Assembly: GCA_010028615.1 (NCBI GenBank)
Contig: RHAS01000059.1
Span: forward strand, 1 to 5,649
Direction: 5' to 3'
From: Actinomycetota bacterium
Lineage (GTDB): Bacteria > Actinomycetota > Actinomycetes > Actinomycetales > Microbacteriaceae
Length of the DNA stretch: 5,649 nt
The notes beneath the pieces were generated by a model, which saw only the letters and a program-made list of their open reading frames with translations, made no database searches and had not been told where the DNA came from. Below, in pieces: positions 4,782 through 5,649 of the stretch; the first letter of the stretch is position 1; each line of letters opens with the position of its first letter. The position numbers and the translations under genes were made by a program.

Positions 4782-5649
4782 CTAAAGTGGGCTAAGCCAA
4801 CCGTGCGCTTTACCTCCGCCAAGGCTGGGAATGGCAAGTTTGGTAGAGAGCTCCTGGAATAATGATTCACCTATAAGTTGCATTTCAAACAGCAGCTTTA
4901 GTGCCACCAGAGGGGCCGCTCTTAGGTTGCCATCCGCTATTTTTATGCAAATGCCATAACCCGATCTGGTACCGACGGCAAAGACTCCCTCCGCCCCATT
5001 TTTAGCAATAAAGCCTGAATCAAGCAGGACTGCATCTGGAACACCGTGATTTGAGATAACCCAGCCGTTGCCGGTCAGGGTATCGACCAGTTCGGTTTCA
5101 GTTTTAGTAAGTAACCCAGTAGCCCTAGCAATTCCTTCAACAGTCATGGCATGAAGCGGCGCACCGCAGCCATCGACAGAGCTGTGCAGAATTTTCTCAC
5201 CGGAAAACTCCTCAAGAACCTCGATAACTTTTTGTTGAATAGGGTTCTCGATATCTAAGTATGAGTCGGTATCCCAACCATTTAAGGCACAGCTATAGAG
5301 AAAACCGGCGTGCTTTCCAGAGCAGTTGTAGACAACCCCGTCTGGGCACTTTAGTGCTGATTCGGGCAGGTTAGCCTTGGCAAGTATTTCCTGGACTAGT
5401 TTGATGTGTTCTTTGGTTGAGCGATGACTAGCTGAAGTTATAGCTAATTGCTCCCCAGTTAGGTCAAGACCAACTCTTCGCATGGCAACAGTCTGAAGTG
5501 GCTTGATTGCTGATCTTGGGTAGATCAGCCTCTTTCCATTGCCCCGATGGACCACTGTCTTACCCTCGGGATCTGTTACTACAGCAATGCCGCGGTGCCA
5601 AGACTCGACTAGGTCACCTCTAGTAACCACTGCCAGCTCAACAAAATCT
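4782..5649 (-). CDS. Type II L-asparaginase (Rhizobium etli AnsA-like), 5' end outside the window
   Basis: This should hydrolyse L-asparagine to aspartate and ammonia in the cytosol; no signal peptide can be judged because the N-terminus is cut off. The frame is open to the right edge. Upstream of a GTG at 5630 it continues as DFVELAVVTRGDLVES, the normal N-terminal region of the family, so that GTG is probably internal. Numbering from that GTG, the family's key residues are present: Ser40 and Lys43 (SAIK, the Ser-x-x-Lys pair), Ser68 in SASH, Cys103 and Lys106 in NCSGKHAGF, Cys155 in VDGCGAPLHAM, and Lys230 in ICIKIADG. These correspond to the catalytic serines and lysine and the Cys-Lys-Cys zinc site described for the R. 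etli enzymes. The C-terminus is short and unusual (SLGGGKAHGWLSPL), lacking the VGEVRP-like ending I would expect. It is unrelated to E. coli AnsA/AnsB. The 87-residue membrane gene follows. Confidence 0.9.
   Translation of the reverse strand, partial: DFVELAVVTRGDLVESWHRGIAVVTDPEGKTVVHRGNGKRLIYPRSAIKPLQTVAMRRVGLDLTGEQLAITSASHRSTKEHIKLVQEILAKANLPESALKCPDGVVYNCSGKHAGFLYSCALNGWDTDSYLDIENPIQQKVIEVLEEFSGEKILHSSVDGCGAPLHAMTVEGIARATGLLTKTETELVDTLTGNGWVISNHGVPDAVLLDSGFIAKNGAEGVFAVGTRSGYGICIKIADGNLRAAPLVALKLLFEMQLIGESLFQELSTKLAIPSLGGGKAHGWLSPL

Noticed and set aside
4779..4795. Direct repeat GGGCTAA at 4779-4785 and 4789-4795
   Set aside because: Only 7 bp, falls at the asparaginase stop, and forms neither a hairpin nor a terminator; no function supported.
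5628..5649. GTG at 5630 as the true start of the asparaginase
   Set aside because: The frame stays open to the window edge with family-like residues (VELAVVTRG), so the gene is more likely truncated by the window.

Overview
The window looks like chromosomal DNA from a bacterium, most likely a small-genome actinobacterium of moderate GC (mid-40s percent by eye). This placement is inferred from three points: the N-terminal style of the antitoxin (RTRHMVTE), a toxin-antitoxin promoter that seems to yield a leaderless transcript, and tightly packed, overlapping genes. No rRNA, tRNA, CRISPR array, insertion sequence or phage gene was seen. Every intergenic gap is under 160 bp.

Layout. (1) 1-1732, plus strand: the end of pxpA, then complete pxpB and pxpC. 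They overlap by 8 and 4 nt and form a classic operon for the ATP-dependent 5-oxoprolinase, which returns 5-oxo-L-proline to glutamate. (2) 1734-2426, plus strand: a toxin-antitoxin module. A small, probably ribbon-helix-helix antitoxin overlaps by 13 nt a PIN-domain (VapC-type) ribonuclease toxin with all four acidic residues. Two copies of an AGTG-N3-CACT palindrome, exactly 20 bp apart, lie over its putative -35 and -10 boxes. A 12-bp perfect inverted repeat joins the interior of the antitoxin gene to the toxin start codon. (3) 2442-3095, minus strand: a seven-helix membrane protein of unknown function. (4) 3096-3250: a divergent promoter region containing a 6-bp-arm palindrome. (5) 3251-4480, plus strand: an integral-membrane M48 (Ste24-type) zinc metalloprotease. 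(6) 4470-4733, minus strand: an 87-residue three-helix membrane protein, overlapping the protease gene tail to tail by 11 bp. (7) 4782-5649, minus strand: a metal-binding type II (Rhizobium etli AnsA-like) L-asparaginase that runs off the right edge.

How the parts relate. PxpABC and the asparaginase both feed amino-acid nitrogen and carbon recycling (glutamate, aspartate), but they are on opposite strands and not co-transcribed. The toxin-antitoxin module sits directly behind pxpC with no visible terminator, so it could receive read-through in addition to its own promoter. It is the least routine part of the window. Its operator layout, leaderless start and possible mRNA-structure coupling of toxin translation are the observations most worth testing.
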